NCBI GenBank assembly: GCA_002917075.1
Contig: NTMA01000005.1
Span: 372,001 to 436,000, forward strand
Direction: 5' to 3'
Source: Hawksworthiomyces lignivorus
Lineage: Eukaryota > Ascomycota > Sordariomycetes > Ophiostomatales > Ophiostomataceae
DNA: 64,000 bases
Made by a program: the position numbers and the translations under genes. Under the pieces are notes generated by a model. That model made no database searches and was not told the DNA's origin. It saw only the letters and a program-made list of their open reading frames with translations. The stretch's first letter is position 1, and each line of letters starts with the position of its first letter. Positions 33,511 through 44,221 of the stretch are shown here, in pieces.

Positions 33511-34897
33511 CTACGCCGACCGCATCGCCTCGCGGAGGAACGGTGCCACCTGCTTCCGGCTGAACTCGGTGCGCTTCTGTGCCCACGCCGTCCGCCACTC
33601 GCCGTTTTCGCTCGACGTGTCGTCGAGGCTGCCCGCGCCCCAGGGCTCGAGCCCCAGCGCGTCCTTGTTCTTCGCGACGAACTCCTGGGCTGCTTTGGCA
33701 GCGGGCGCATTGAAGGCCCAGAGCAGCAGCTGGCGGCCGAAGCCACCGCTATCGTGCTGCACGGTCATGACGGCAGCGATGTCGAGGTGCCGCTGGCCGG
33801 CAAAGGCGCGCAGCTCCCGCACCAGTACGTCCCGGTCGCCGGTGGTGTCCAGAAGGTAGCCCAAGCCCTGCACGACGGTGGACATGCCGAGGGTGAGGCC
33901 GTTGCCCTCTGCCGCCGTCTCGTGCCACTGCTTGTAGTCTTTGCGCAGGAGATCGTTGTAGCTCATGCCCGCAATGTCGTTCTTGAGCCGCGAGAGCTGC
34001 TCGAAGAACTGCGAGCGGTCGTAGCCGGCGTCTGGCGCGTAGGCGACAGCCACGCTGTCGCCGCCCATGTCCACCTTCGCCTTCAAGAACGACTCCGCCA
34101 CGGCTACGGCCCGCCGGTCGACGTCCACCGTCTTACTGACCGACTGGAGGTTCGACGTGTCGATCAGGATCGGCGCCAGCGCCAGCCGGGCCAGCACGCG
34201 GTCCGTCGCTTGGTCCGGGCTCTGCGCGGCCAGGTCGCGCCACGCGTCGCGGGCGTAGTCGATCACGAGGCTGGCGCAGCTGCCGCACTTTTCGATAATG
34301 CGCGGCGGCAGCGCAGAGCCGTCCTCGCCGCCGTTTCCGCCTTTGCCGCCTTTGCCGCCTTTGCCGGGCTGTGGCACGACGCCCTCGTCGACGTGGTGGT
34401 CGATGCAGCCGACGACGCTGGGGGCGAAGCGCCGCGCCAGGTCGCCCGTCAGGGCGTTGTGGTCGACCAGTAGCCAGCGGGTGTCCGCGGCGGCCAGGTC
34501 GTCGGGCAGCTCTGAGAGCGTGACGAGGCTGTCCAGCGCGACGTCCGCCTCCGGCCCAAAGCCAGCCAGCGCCGCCCTCAGCTCAGGCCGCAGCACCAGG
34601 TCCGCGCGCGGCAGGTTGGACAGCGGTACGTGCAGCGTGTTGTGCGGCGGGGTGTGCGAGCGGAAGTAGGCCAGCAGCACCGCCGAGCAGAGAGAGTCGA
34701 GGTCTGCAGTATGTTAGTAAGAGAGATGAACCACCGCTCCCACCGAAGTAAGCTCCTAGAAGCTACATGTATGAAAGATGCGTACCAGCACTCTCATTGC
34801 CAACGACAAAAGTCAGTTTTGAAGACCGCTGGCTCGCCGGGACAGCTAGAGCCGCGCGGGCAGCGCTGAGAAACGCCTGCAATGAGCGGGGAGACAT
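33511..34897 (-). CDS. PPX1: Exopolyphosphatase (DHH/DHHA2 family, Ppx1)
   Basis: Cleaves terminal phosphate from inorganic polyphosphate; cytosolic, or mitochondrial in part, in yeast. 434 aa in two exons, 34897-34786 and 34703-33511. The intron splits the first metal motif, VGNESADLDSLCSAVLLAY. Other motifs: WLLVDHNAL, the DHH signature VVGCIDHHVDEG, KCGSCASLVIDYA, and the DHHA2 part with LAPILIDTSNLQ, GMSYNDLLRKDYKQW and a closing AMRSA. Length is near that of yeast Ppx1 (397 aa). The excess comes partly from a Gly/Lys insert, GKGGKGGKGGNGG, right after the DHH motif (about 34330-34370). Known substrates of this family also include nucleoside tetraphosphates. Metal ligands look complete. 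Confidence 0.93.
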
Positions 34898-35420
34898 TTC
34901 CAGATACAATTGATAAGATTTTCGCTTTCTTTCTGAATTTCAAGTACAGCTGTGTACGGATTTATGGGATATAGCTATTTTGGCCATATTTATTGTTGAA
35001 ATAGCACTGATGCCGCTGTAAAGTTCACTGTGGCGTTAGACGTAATAGACGGCAAAGCTCCCCAGTATCGGCTGTACTTAACCAAACAGGCAATGCCTAG
35101 TGCAGGTCCTTAACATTGGCAACAAAGCGCTAACAATGACGCTATAATTTGGCTAATATGCACACCTCTGTGCCTTATCAGAGCCGATCTACATACGGCG
35201 CCCCCATGGGACCTAGCCCCTCCCCTTAGACTTGCCACTCCGCATTCACACAAGCAATTTCTCTCGAGATCTAGCCGATCAGGGTCTCGATTCTCTTGTG
35301 TTACTTTTTTCTTCTTGGGAATTATTCCAGCCTCAAATTCAGATTCATTGTGTGCGTTACTTCACAGCTCCACCCCTCGCATTTCTCGCCGTCCCCTCTC
35401 TACGTCCCTCAGTCACACGC
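34898..35420. promoter_or_regulatory. Divergent promoter region PPX1 / glutamine amidotransferase
   Basis: 523 bp between start codons. C/T-rich leader sequence (35230-35420) precedes the plus-strand ATG. No gene or RNA recognised inside. Confidence 0.4.
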
Positions 35421-36299
35421 ATGGGTTCCCAAGTAGAGGCCAAGCCCCTCAGGCTGGCGATCCTCATGGCCGACACGCCGCTGCCGGGAACCCAGGCCAA
35501 GTTCCAGACCTACGGTGGCGTTTTCACCGACCTGTTCCGCCGGGCGGTGGCGCCGACCCCGCTTGAGTCGGTCCTGGCCATCACGACGCATGACATTGTC
35601 AGCGACGGTTTCGAGGCGGCGTATCCGGACCTGGCAGCTGTGGACGCGGTGCTCATCACGGGCTCCAAGTTCAATGCTTTTGATAACACACCGTGGATCG
35701 AGGCCCTCGTCGCTTTCACACGGAAAACCCTAGCTACGACAGCGCCCGGCAGCACACAGCACCCGGTCCCCATGCTGGGCATCTGCTTCGGCCACCAGAT
35801 CATTGGCCGTGCTTTGGACGCCCCCGTGCAACGGAACCCCACAGGTTGGGAGGTCAGCGTGACAGACATCGACCTGTCGCCGGAGGGCAAGGCCTTCTTC
35901 GGCGGGCGAGACACACTTGTGCGTTTTTCTCTCCAACTTATCGTGCAACACGACCTGTTTTCATGTACAGTTGTTTCTCTTTACTTGTTTTGCTAACTGC
36001 CGACCATCCAGAAAATTCACCAAATGCACCGCGACGTGGTGCTGGAGTACCCGTCTAGCGCCATCCCGCTGGCGGCGACTGCCGTCTGCCCTGTCCAGGG
36101 CATGCTGCTGCCCGGCCGTGCGGTCACAGTGCAGGGTCACCCCGAGTTCACAGGCCCCATTGTGCGGGAGATACTCGACTCGCGGCATAAGATGGGGATC
36201 CTAACCGACGACATTTACCAGCCGGGCATCGACCGCGTGGATGAGGAGCACGACGGCGAGCTGATCGCGCGCTCGTTCCTCAAGTTCTTGCGAGCCTAG
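35421..36299 (+). CDS. Class I glutamine amidotransferase-like protein
   Basis: 261-aa stand-alone glutaminase-type protein, similar in layout to yeast YLR126C. Exons are 35421-35918 and 36012-36299, joined in phase 0 (GRDTL then KIHQMHRDVV). The catalytic triad of class I GATases is visible: Cys in MLGICFGHQIIGRAL, then His and Glu in TVQGHPEFTGPIV. AVLITGSKFNAFDNTPWIE is the oxyanion-side region. There is no synthetase domain, so the ammonia acceptor is unknown; such proteins are loosely linked to copper/iron homeostasis or gamma-glutamyl breakdown. I start at MGSQVEAKPLRLAILMADT because the frame upstream is T/C-rich leader. Confidence 0.88.
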
Positions 36300-36599
36300 T
36301 GGGCCACGTGCGTGAACTGCATGAGCGTATATGGGACAGTGGTTCTTTATGAATTGCATACACTGGTGTTTTTGAGTAGATTTTATTCCATTATTTTTAT
36401 AAAATCCCTTTGCAATATTGATCTCATGTACATCACTTTTCCTGCTGTAGCTTGGTATATCCGTCTGTCTGCCAGACTAGCTGCTCTTTAAAACCCGGTT
36501 CCCGATGCCCTGTTCTATCATACACGCAAGACTCATCCCCTGTTCTGGTTTCATGATTGCCCATAGCTGGGCTGTCGTAGTGAAGAGGCTGCCCCACCT
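36300..36599. other. Spacer between convergent genes
   Basis: 300 bp between the amidotransferase stop and the MED4 stop; expected 3' UTRs. Nothing else seen. Confidence 0.4.
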
Positions 36600-37826
36600 C
36601 TAGTCGTCGTCCTCTTCCATGTCGAGTGTGCTGGCAAACTGCGCCGGGGCTGGTGCAGGCGCACGACCGCCGCCGTAGCCGCCGGCAGGCCGGGCGCCGT
36701 GATCTGCGGCGGCGACGGCCTCGGCCAGCCGGCGCTCGCGCTCTTCGCGCTGCTCGCGCTCTTCGGCCTCGCGGGCAGCCCGCTGCCGCTCCTGCTCCTC
36801 TTGCTCTTCCAGGCTGACGAAGCGGATGCGGACGGGCGGCACGCCTGGGCTGCCGCCGCCTGGGCCGCGACTTGCGTCCTTGCCGCTGTCGCACACGGTC
36901 TGCAGAGAGCGCAGGGCGCCGTTCTGCATCAGCTCGGGCATGGGCCAGGGGAAGAAGACGGTGCCGGCGGTGGGCGCGACGTACTGCTGGTAGTCGGGCG
37001 GGAGAACGTCGGGGACGTTGGCGGGCTGGGCCACGCTCATAAACGGCGCAGGCGTGCCGGCGGCCCCCGTGCCCGTGGCCGTCCCCGACGCTGCCGCAGT
37101 CGCAGCGGCGCTGCCTGCTGCTGCCGCACCAGCCCCGGCTGCGCGTCCGGCAGCACCTGCGTGGGCCGGCCCTGTCGCGGCGACCGGCGTGTCCACGTCC
37201 ATCTGCGACGGGTTCTGCGACCCGGCTGCCGCGGCGCCCGAGGGCGCTGGCGTCCCCATCAGGCCAGGCGTGGTCGCCGGCGTCGGCGCGGCCGTCGACA
37301 TGGCGTCCACCGTACCCGGCCCGCCGACGGTGCCGGGACCAGAAACCGCACCAGCTCCGCCGCCGCCGCCGCCGCCGACGTCGCCACCAAACATGGCAAA
37401 GAAGGCGGCGCCGTCTGTCTGGCCCGGCGCCGGCACCGTGTTGCGGCTGATGCGGCGCGCGTAGGACATGAGCTGGTCGTAGGAGAAGTCGTAGTGCTTG
37501 GTGGTGCGGCGCACGCGGCCGTTGGTGCTGTCCTCGGGGAACACGGTGGCCGGCGCGGCCAGGATGTCGCGGCGGCTGGCCGCCAGCGCGCGCAGGGCGT
37601 CGCGCACCTGGCCGTCGAGGGCGGCGGCCTCGGCGCGCAGGGCCACTAGCCGCAGGTGGTTGTTCTGGTGCGCCTGCAGCCGCTCGAGGCCCGCGGCCAG
37701 CGCGCGGTCCGCGGCCAGCAGATCGTCGGCCAGTGCCGTCGACGGGTTGTACTTGGCGATGCAGTCGATCAGCGCCGCCAGCGCCTTCTCGACGCCGTCG
37801 AACCGCGCGTCGATGTACTTGTCCAT
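36600..37826 (-). CDS. MED4: Mediator of RNA polymerase II transcription subunit 4
   Basis: Middle-module Mediator subunit that pairs with Med9 and Med7/21; nuclear. 408 aa, one exon, starting MDKYIDARFDGVEKALAALI, the conserved beginning of fungal Med4. I reject the longer frame upstream because it reads through A/T-rich leader. The helical hairpin covers residues about 1-105 (LERLQAHQNNHLRLVALRAE; LDGQVRDALRALAASRRDIL), followed by YDFSYDQLMSYARRISRNTV. The middle (115-260) is Gly/Ala/Pro-rich and disordered. GTVFFPWPMPELMQNGALRS is the short conserved C-terminal patch. A Glu/Arg coiled coil (EEQEEQERQRAAREAEEREQ) and an acidic end (DMEEDDD) close the protein. Confidence 0.92.
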   Translation of the reverse strand: MDKYIDARFDGVEKALAALIDCIAKYNPSTALADDLLAADRALAAGLERLQAHQNNHLRLVALRAEAAALDGQVRDALRALAASRRDILAAPATVFPEDSTNGRVRRTTKHYDFSYDQLMSYARRISRNTVPAPGQTDGAAFFAMFGGDVGGGGGGGAGAVSGPGTVGGPGTVDAMSTAAPTPATTPGLMGTPAPSGAAAAGSQNPSQMDVDTPVAATGPAHAGAAGRAAGAGAAAAGSAAATAAASGTATGTGAAGTPAPFMSVAQPANVPDVLPPDYQQYVAPTAGTVFFPWPMPELMQNGALRSLQTVCDSGKDASRGPGGGSPGVPPVRIRFVSLEEQEEQERQRAAREAEEREQREERERRLAEAVAAADHGARPAGGYGGGRAPAPAPAQFASTLDMEEDDD

Positions 37827-38352
37827 GGCGTCGAGCCCGCAAGCGCGTCTCGCATCGGCGGGCTCCCACTGCTGCTGTTCACCCGCTCTGGTTTTTCTCT
37901 GTGGCTGCTGCTTTTTCTTCTCTTTTCTTTTCAGCGGTAGCAGCCGGGTGCAAAGCGCTGAAAAGTCTAGGAGCTTGGCTGAAGCATATCTCGGATGCGG
38001 TCTTGCATAGGAACGTGCAGAAACCAGGCACAACTCCACTGCAAGAAAAGGTACAGAGATACTTTGCTACGAAATGACAGCGGCTGGCCAAAAAAGGCTT
38101 AGTGCATACTGTTCTATAGCTTTGAAACCAAGCTTGGTGATTGGCTGCCCATCCACGAAATTTGTTGCAGCCTCAGGCCACAAAATCTTCCTCTTCCCCG
38201 GCTTTGTCCGCCTACCAAAACAACAAGGGCAAAAAAATAACCACAAATTCTCGCATCCGGCGTCATCATCCCATTCAACACCTACCGACTCCAACACCTC
38301 CAGATACTCCAATTGCCTGTCCAGTCGCGGCTCCTTCACTTCCACGACCACA
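37827..38352. promoter_or_regulatory. Divergent promoter region MED4 / QCR10
   Basis: 526 bp between start codons. Pyrimidine-rich leader on the QCR10 side (38180-38350), A-rich on the MED4 side (minus reading, 37900-37940). A long minus-strand frame at 38067-38756 crosses this region and the first QCR10 exons; I treat it as spurious. Confidence 0.4.
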
Positions 38353-39430
38353 ATGGCTTTCTCTGTACGTTTTCTGCGCTCCAGATCCCGGTTTTCCGAC
38401 GACCTGTCCTCGATGCGACTCAGCCGACGAGCCGAGCAATGCGGGCATCCGGTCACTTCATGTTGTATGAAGACGGTCCAAAGCTGACTTTTATCCACAG
38501 TCTCCCATCCTGCGGGCTGCCAGCCAGGCCCAGTACAAGTCCCTGCATGGCCCCAAGTAAGCTCAACCTCCCGGCTCCCAAATGATCTCGCCCCGCGCAG
38601 TATTGCCAGCCAAAATCGGTTCTCCGTGCGCCCCTCCTCGCTACTCTTCGACCCCTTGGACGCGACCGGCCCATAAGCGTTTCCTAGCGGCAATGAGTAA
38701 AGCGATGGCACGACAAAACTGCGAAAGGAAACCGCATGCGGCATCGACAATTGCACCCAGGAGCAGCTCGAGACTGACCCATGGTTCTTTTTTGTATAGG
38801 TACCACTACCAGTCCAACTTCAAGGGCATCACCAGCACGACCCTGTTCCGCTTGTGAGTTATTGTCCCGTTTAGATCTTGCAAGAAGGACCAGCAACGCG
38901 GAGGAGAATAAGGGCTTTTCTTCGTTCCAGGTAGATTGGCTGCAGTTTGTCAGGGCAGCTGTATCAGTCTTCCTATTATATTTGGCTGATGGCGAACTCT
39001 GTCATTTTGTGCTACCTATGCGTGGACGTTGGCTTGCCCAATTTGCTCATCTACAGCTCTTTTCATCCCTCTACCAGTGATCAAGCCTATTCGAGTCGTA
39101 CTTTACTAACTAGTACAACAGCGGTGTGCAGACTGCCCCCATGGGTGCCGCCGCCGTCGTTGCGCTCCTCTTCTACGCATCCGGCATCCCGAAGGTGCAG
39201 CGCGACATCCTCCAGGTGAGCAACTTCCACAGCTTGAAGAGACCGAGAGGCACAGCATGGAGCAAACACGGGCAATGGCTAACATGCGTAGAAAATCCCC
39301 GTCATCGGCAACTACTTCATCAAGGAAGTCCACCCTGCCGACACTGTAAGTAGAGGCTATCCACCTCACTGTTAATTACCCTTGTGGCTACTCTTCAATC
39401 GATTGCTGACTGTTCCTGCAGCCCTTCTAA
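38353..39430 (+). CDS. QCR10: Cytochrome b-c1 complex subunit 10 (six small exons)
   Basis: Small single-span subunit of respiratory complex III in the mitochondrial inner membrane, 92 aa. I assembled it from splice signals: 38353-38364, 38501-38556, 38800-38853, 39122-39215, 39292-39345 and 39422-39430, total 279 nt, all phases consistent. The product starts MAFSSPILRAASQAQYKSLH, then GPKYHYQSNFKGITSTTLFR, a membrane helix (MGAAAVVALLFYASGIPKV), QRDILQKIPVIGNYFIKE and ends in PADTPF. The GPKY box, the GIPKVQRDILQKIPVIG segment and the ending in PF are family hallmarks. The first coding exon is 12 nt and the last 9 nt, so simple ORF finding misses the gene. Confidence 0.9.
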
Positions 39431-39909
39431 ACACTTAGAAAAAGTGGGATGGATGTGGGATATGCTTCCCAGAGAGAAGATGGAAGCTGGCTGTAACTAG
39501 AGGGAAAAGCCGTGTATTTTATTTTGCACAAAGAAGGTAGAAGGTCCCTAATAGACAACCCTATTTGCATGTCATATCCATGTGCGCTTCTCTATCAATT
39601 ATGACTGTATGAGATTGTTGTAACGTTGTGCTTGTATTGATTTATATGTTATTTTGCATTTAATTTTATTTTACCTGAAGTGCGTTTTTTTTTTTTTTTT
39701 TTTTTTTTTTCATTTTTGGTCTTTCTTAAATTTTTTTTTGTAAACAAACTACGCCTTAGCACGCAATGATCTTCACGGAAATGGCAGCCTTCTTCACAAA
39801 GTATCTCTTCTTCACATCCCGAGACTAGCTCGAGACTGTAATGAAAAGGTGTGTATCCTCCAGCATCAAAATAGAGGAGACAGATTCGCGTCGCCTAGAA
39901 GCAGTGTAA
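39431..39909. other. Spacer with long T tract between QCR10 and U2
   Basis: QCR10 3' UTR side, then a T26 run at 39685-39710 followed by more T-rich sequence to about 39740. If the U2 gene is read from the minus strand, this lies downstream of it. No gene seen. Confidence 0.5.
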
Positions 39910-40080
39910 GACCAGGGACACTGTGGATAGGAATATTGATCATAGAACAGGCCCAGCGGATCATTTCCATCCCGAGTTTCCAAAGATTCAAGTTAAACGG
40001 ACCGCAAATGGGTCGATTTCAGAGATTAACCTGAAAAGAACAGATACTACACTTGATCTAAGCCAAAGGCAAAGAGAGCT
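39910..40080 (-). ncRNA. U2 spliceosomal snRNA
   Basis: The minus strand from about 40080 reads TTTGCCTTTGGCTTAGATCA, the conserved 5' stem I and following loop of U2. It continues with AGTGTAGTATCTGTTC, whose GTAGTA (40050-40045) pairs with the intron branch point. CTTTTCAGGTTAATCTCTGA follows as stem II. An Sm-like site (AATCTTTGGA) and 3' stem sequence come next. The 5' end is good to a few bases; the 3' end is an estimate from usual U2 length (about 170-190 nt). It sits antisense between QCR10 and STT3 and is presumably made by RNA polymerase II from its own promoter. Confidence 0.88.
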
Positions 40081-40137
40081 GGGGAAGAAAGGAAGAGAAA
40101 GAGAAAGGGAACCCGAAAGACAGAGGGTAAAACATCA

Positions 40138-40148
40138 CATATTTATAG
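40138..40148 (-). promoter_or_regulatory. TATA-like box upstream of U2
   Basis: On the minus strand CTATAAATATG lies about 60 bp upstream of the inferred U2 5' end. It is a candidate core promoter element for the snRNA; the spacing is longer than the usual 30 bp, so function is uncertain. Confidence 0.35.
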
Positions 40149-40807
40149 TTCCTTGAGATGGCCTGTGCGAGCCTGTGAGTCTTTTTGCGAGGCTGCAGCC
40201 TGGCTGAGAAGGATCACAACTCGAGAAGTCCTGTCACAGCCATGAGGCTCTATGCGCAATATGTATACACAGTATATATTTGAGTATGACTGATAATATG
40301 TGACTGGATGGTACGGAGTACTTGGAGATGTAATATAAATGCCTCTTGACCGCCTTTGGATTCTGCCAAACGACACTATGGGGCGCCGTTTGTGTCCAGC
40401 CAATCATTGCTCTGTCACACTAGCAGCCGCGTTGCACCATGGGAAGTTGCTATTAGTGGGCTGTCCCTTGCACGCCAAGCCACCTGTCCCGTTTACGACA
40501 TACGTACTCGTACTTGTAGCAAAAAGCAGAAGGAACGTTTGGAAGCTCCAGCTGTCCTCTCCACGACCGTACAAGCAAAAAAAGGAACAACCTGTTTCTG
40601 GCAAGGGCCATCGTCAACCACCACGATTCCTTCTTTCCTTTTGACGCCAATTCGCTACATTCTTCTCACTTTCCTTATTTCCCTTTTCGTATTTTTTTTG
40701 TCCTTTTTATTTTTTTTCTTTCCCCCCTTCTTTTTGTCATCTTCTCGTCTTCATGCTTCGCCCAGCTTCCCATTGACCTCTCACTGCTATCACCAATCGC
40801 GGCCACG
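40149..40807. other. Promoter and leader region of STT3
   Basis: Contains a GTACGGAGTAC palindrome-like motif near 40311-40321 and a long pyrimidine-rich leader (40620-40800) just before the STT3 ATG, a pattern common for highly expressed filamentous-fungal genes. No coding signal of its own. Confidence 0.4.
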
Positions 40808-43281
40808 ATGGCGTCGACGACGCCCGCTCCGCTTGGCCTCATTACCGACGGCAAAAAGACAAAGAGTCTTCGATCGGTGCTTCGCGTTGTGATTCTGTTT
40901 CTAATTGCTGCGGCCGCCGTGTCCAGTCGGTTGTTCTCTGTTATTCGTATGTACTGACAGCTTATTCCACCCTGTTGCCGACAGCTGTCAATGCTAATAC
41001 CTTGCTTCTACGATCTTCAGGTTTCGAGAGTATCATCCATGAATGTTAGTCTCTAATTCTCCAATTCTCCATTTACAGCCCTCGGCCATCTCAGCTAACC
41101 TCTCTCCTCCGTCCAGTCGACCCTTGGTTCAATTTCCGCGCAACGAAGTATCTTGTCGCCAATGGCTTCTACAAATTCTGGGACTGGTTCGACGACCGCA
41201 CGTGGCATCCCCTCGGCCGTGTCACTGGCGGTACGCTCTACCCCGGTCTCATGGTCACCAGCGGTATCATCTACCATGCTCTCCGTGCTCTTACCATCCC
41301 CGTCGACATCCGCAATGTCTGCGTCCTGCTGGCCCCCGCCTTCTCCGGCCTGACGGCTTACTCGACGTACCTCCTCACCAACGAGCTGACCCCCTCGCCT
41401 TCCGCCGGTCTTCTCGCCGCCATCTTTATGGGCATTGCCCCCGGCTACATCTCGCGCTCCGTCGCCGGCAGTTACGATAACGAGGCCATTGCCATCTTCC
41501 TGCTTGTCTTCACCTTCTTTCTCTGGATCAAGGCACTCAAGCTGGGCTCTATGCTATGGGGTGCGCTGTGCGCTCTCTTCTATGGCTACATGGTTGCTTC
41601 ATGGGGTGGTTACGCCTTTATTACCTGCTTGCTGCCGCTCCACGCTTTTGTTCTGATATGCATGGGCCGCTATAGCACCCGCCTCTACGTTTCCTACACC
41701 ACATGGTACGCTCTGGGCACGCTAGCTAGCATGCAGATTCCTTTCGTCGGTTTCCTTCCTGTCCGCACCAGCGAGCACATGCCTGCCCTAGGCATTTTCG
41801 GTTTCCTGCAGCTTCTAGCTTTCCTCGACTACGTGCGCTCCGCCGTGCCTAGCCGCCAGTTCCAGTCTTTCCTGCTCCTTTCCGCCGCCACCATCTTCTC
41901 TGTCGGCCTGCTTGGTCTCGTCGTGGCTACGACTGCTGGCGTCATTGCTCCGTGGAGCGGCCGCTTCTACTCGCTCTGGGACACCGGTTATGCCAAGATT
42001 CATATCCCGATTATTGCATCCGTGTCAGAGCACCAGCCCACCGCCTGGCCTGCTTTCTTCTTCGACCTCAATTTCCTCATCTGGCTCTTCCCTGCCGGCG
42101 TGTACCTCTGCTTCCAGAGACTGGCTGATGAGCATGTCTTCATTGTCGTATACGCACTCTTCGGCAGCTACTTTGCCGGCGTCATGGTCCGTCTTATGCT
42201 GACCCTGACGCCTGTCGTCTGTGTGGCCGCTGCTCTGGCTGTGTCGTCACTTCTTGACGCCTACCTTGACGCTAAGAAGCCTGACGCAGCTACTGTGGCC
42301 GCTTTGCAGGAGAGCGCTGATAAGAAGCCTTCTAAAGGTGGTCTTAAGGCGACGAACCGGCCAGTTGTCGGCATCTACTCCTTTGTTTCCAAGGCCTTCG
42401 TCACTGGCTGCATCACAGTTTACCTGGTTATGTTCGTGGCCCACTGCACCTGGGTGACCTCGAACGCGTACTCTTCGCCATCTGTGGTTCTGGCCAGCCG
42501 GATGCCAGATGGAAGCCAGCATATCATTGACGACTACCGAGAGGCCTACCAGTGGCTGCGCCAGAACACGCGTGAAGACGCCAAGATCATGTCCTGGTGG
42601 GATTACGGCTACCAGATTGGCGGTATGGCCGATCGGCCTACGCTGGTTGACAACAACACATGGAACAACACGCACATTGCCACGGTGGGCAAGGCTATGA
42701 GCTCCCGGGAGGAAGTCAGCTACCCGATCATGCGCCAGCACGAAGTCGACTACGTCCTCGTCGTGTTCGGCGGTCTGCTCGGCTATTCCGGTGACGACAT
42801 CAACAAGTTCCTGTGGATGGTTCGTATTGCGGAAGGCATCTGGCCCGATGAAGTGAAGGAACGGGAATTCTTCACTGCACGCGGCGAGTATCGTGTGGAC
42901 GATCAAGCTACGGATGTCATGAAGAACAGCTTGATGTGAGTATTTTTTTTTTTTTGGTTATTGCCATGGCCCCGATCCGCTGCGGAACGTCAATGTCTAA
43001 TAAAAATCAGGTACAAAATGTCATACCACAACTACCAGGCGCTCTTCCCCCCTGGTCAAGCTCAGGACCGTGTGCGTGGTTCCCGGCTTCCGGAGAAGAG
43101 CCCGACGCTCAACACCCTCGAGGAGGCATACACCAGCGAGAACTGGATTATCCGCATCTACAAGGTCAAGGACCTTGACAACGTGGGCCGGGACCACGGC
43201 GCTGTGGCTTCCTTTGAACAGGGTCACAAGAAGAAGAAGACTCTGAAGCGGAGAGGTGCGCGGGTCCTGCGTGTGGATTAA
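40808..43281 (+). CDS. STT3: Oligosaccharyltransferase catalytic subunit STT3
   Basis: ER multi-span glycosyltransferase that transfers Glc3Man9GlcNAc2 to Asn of nascent proteins; 750 aa. Exons are 40808-40946, 41021-41044 (24 nt), 41117-42935 and 43011-43281, all in phase. The first helix (VLRVVILFLIAAAAVSSRLF) leads into HEFDPWFNFRATKYL, with the catalytic DxD-like Asp in the first lumenal loop. SVAGSYDNEAIAIFLL supplies further metal ligands (DNE). The WWDYG box (KIMSWWDYGYQIGGMADRPT) recognises the +2 Thr/Ser of the sequon. NNTWNNTHIATVGKAM carries the conserved self-glycosylation site region. A DK-type motif lies farther on (DDINKFLWMVRI). The cytosolic C-terminus is Lys-rich (HKKKKTLKRRGARVL). 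All expected motifs are present; no truncation. Confidence 0.96.
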
Positions 43282-44221
43282 GTGACCAGGTCTAAGTTGG
43301 TATATAAAGCAAAACAAGAATAGAGAGAGCGGGAAGAGGGGGTGGAAGAAAGTGAGTCAAGAGGAAATCAAAAGGGAATAGATGCAAAAGAATGCTAAGC
43401 GAGTATCTCTTGTGGTTTTGCAAAGGGATTTGGCAGTCAAAAAATTTCTTATGGACTTACTCTTTTAGTTATTGCTATATAAACGATAAAAGGGGAGGAA
43501 GAGGCTTGGGTTCAAGCACCCTTCCCATCTATGGCTGTCATAGGCATTAGGCTTTACAATATTGATTTCATTTTGTTTACTACCTCTCGGTCTCTGTTGG
43601 ACTGTGACAGAAAGGCATTCTTTCCAGAGCAAATTCTATCCATGGGCGAGCAGGAATTTTTTTCAAGTCTTACCGACAATGAGTGAGCTCAGCGCTACTG
43701 TTGTCTTTTCTCTGTTTTGCATCTTTTATAGCCGTCTTTCTCATCTCTTGTGGCATATGATTGTACTAATCCTAATTGTGGACCTACAGGCTTGCTAGCA
43801 GTGCTATTTTATCTCTACGTAAGGACCGTGGGTTCGCTAGATGTGAACAGTATTCTGATTGCCATTTGGTGTTGAGAATAGCTTGATATAACTGTCACTT
43901 GTATTTCGCCGAGAAAAGACCAAGCGAGGGCCTCATCAAAGTCGTTTGCTCACTCGAGAGCAAATCATACTTCTTCTCACTTCTAGCCATATAAAAGCCT
44001 TTCTACAGTTTCATTTCTCGCCTCTCTTCGCATTTTCCATCTCTTTTTTCCTCTTCATTCTCTGCCCATCTCTTATCTTTACTCCATTCTCCTCGCGCAC
44101 TGTCATAAACAGCATTGCTTTTTTTGTTCTTCTATGTCCTTCGCCTTCCTTACTCACTTAAATATCTTCTGTCGGTTTAAGCAGCACCATTTCTTACTTT
44201 TAGGCGAGGAGCTCTGTGGAG
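43282..44221. other. Spacer between STT3 and the CXXC-tail gene
   Basis: AT-rich, 940 bp. The first part should be the STT3 3' UTR. From about 44000 the plus strand becomes T/C-rich, as expected for a leader of the next gene. No gene or RNA recognised. Confidence 0.4.

Noticed and set aside
36433..37869. 478-codon alternative minus-strand frame over MED4
   Set aside because: Arg-rich, frame-shifted relative to the MED4 frame, which has conserved Mediator segments.
37827..38039. N-terminal extension of MED4 to 38039
   Set aside because: Reads A/T-rich leader; family proteins start at MDKYIDARF.
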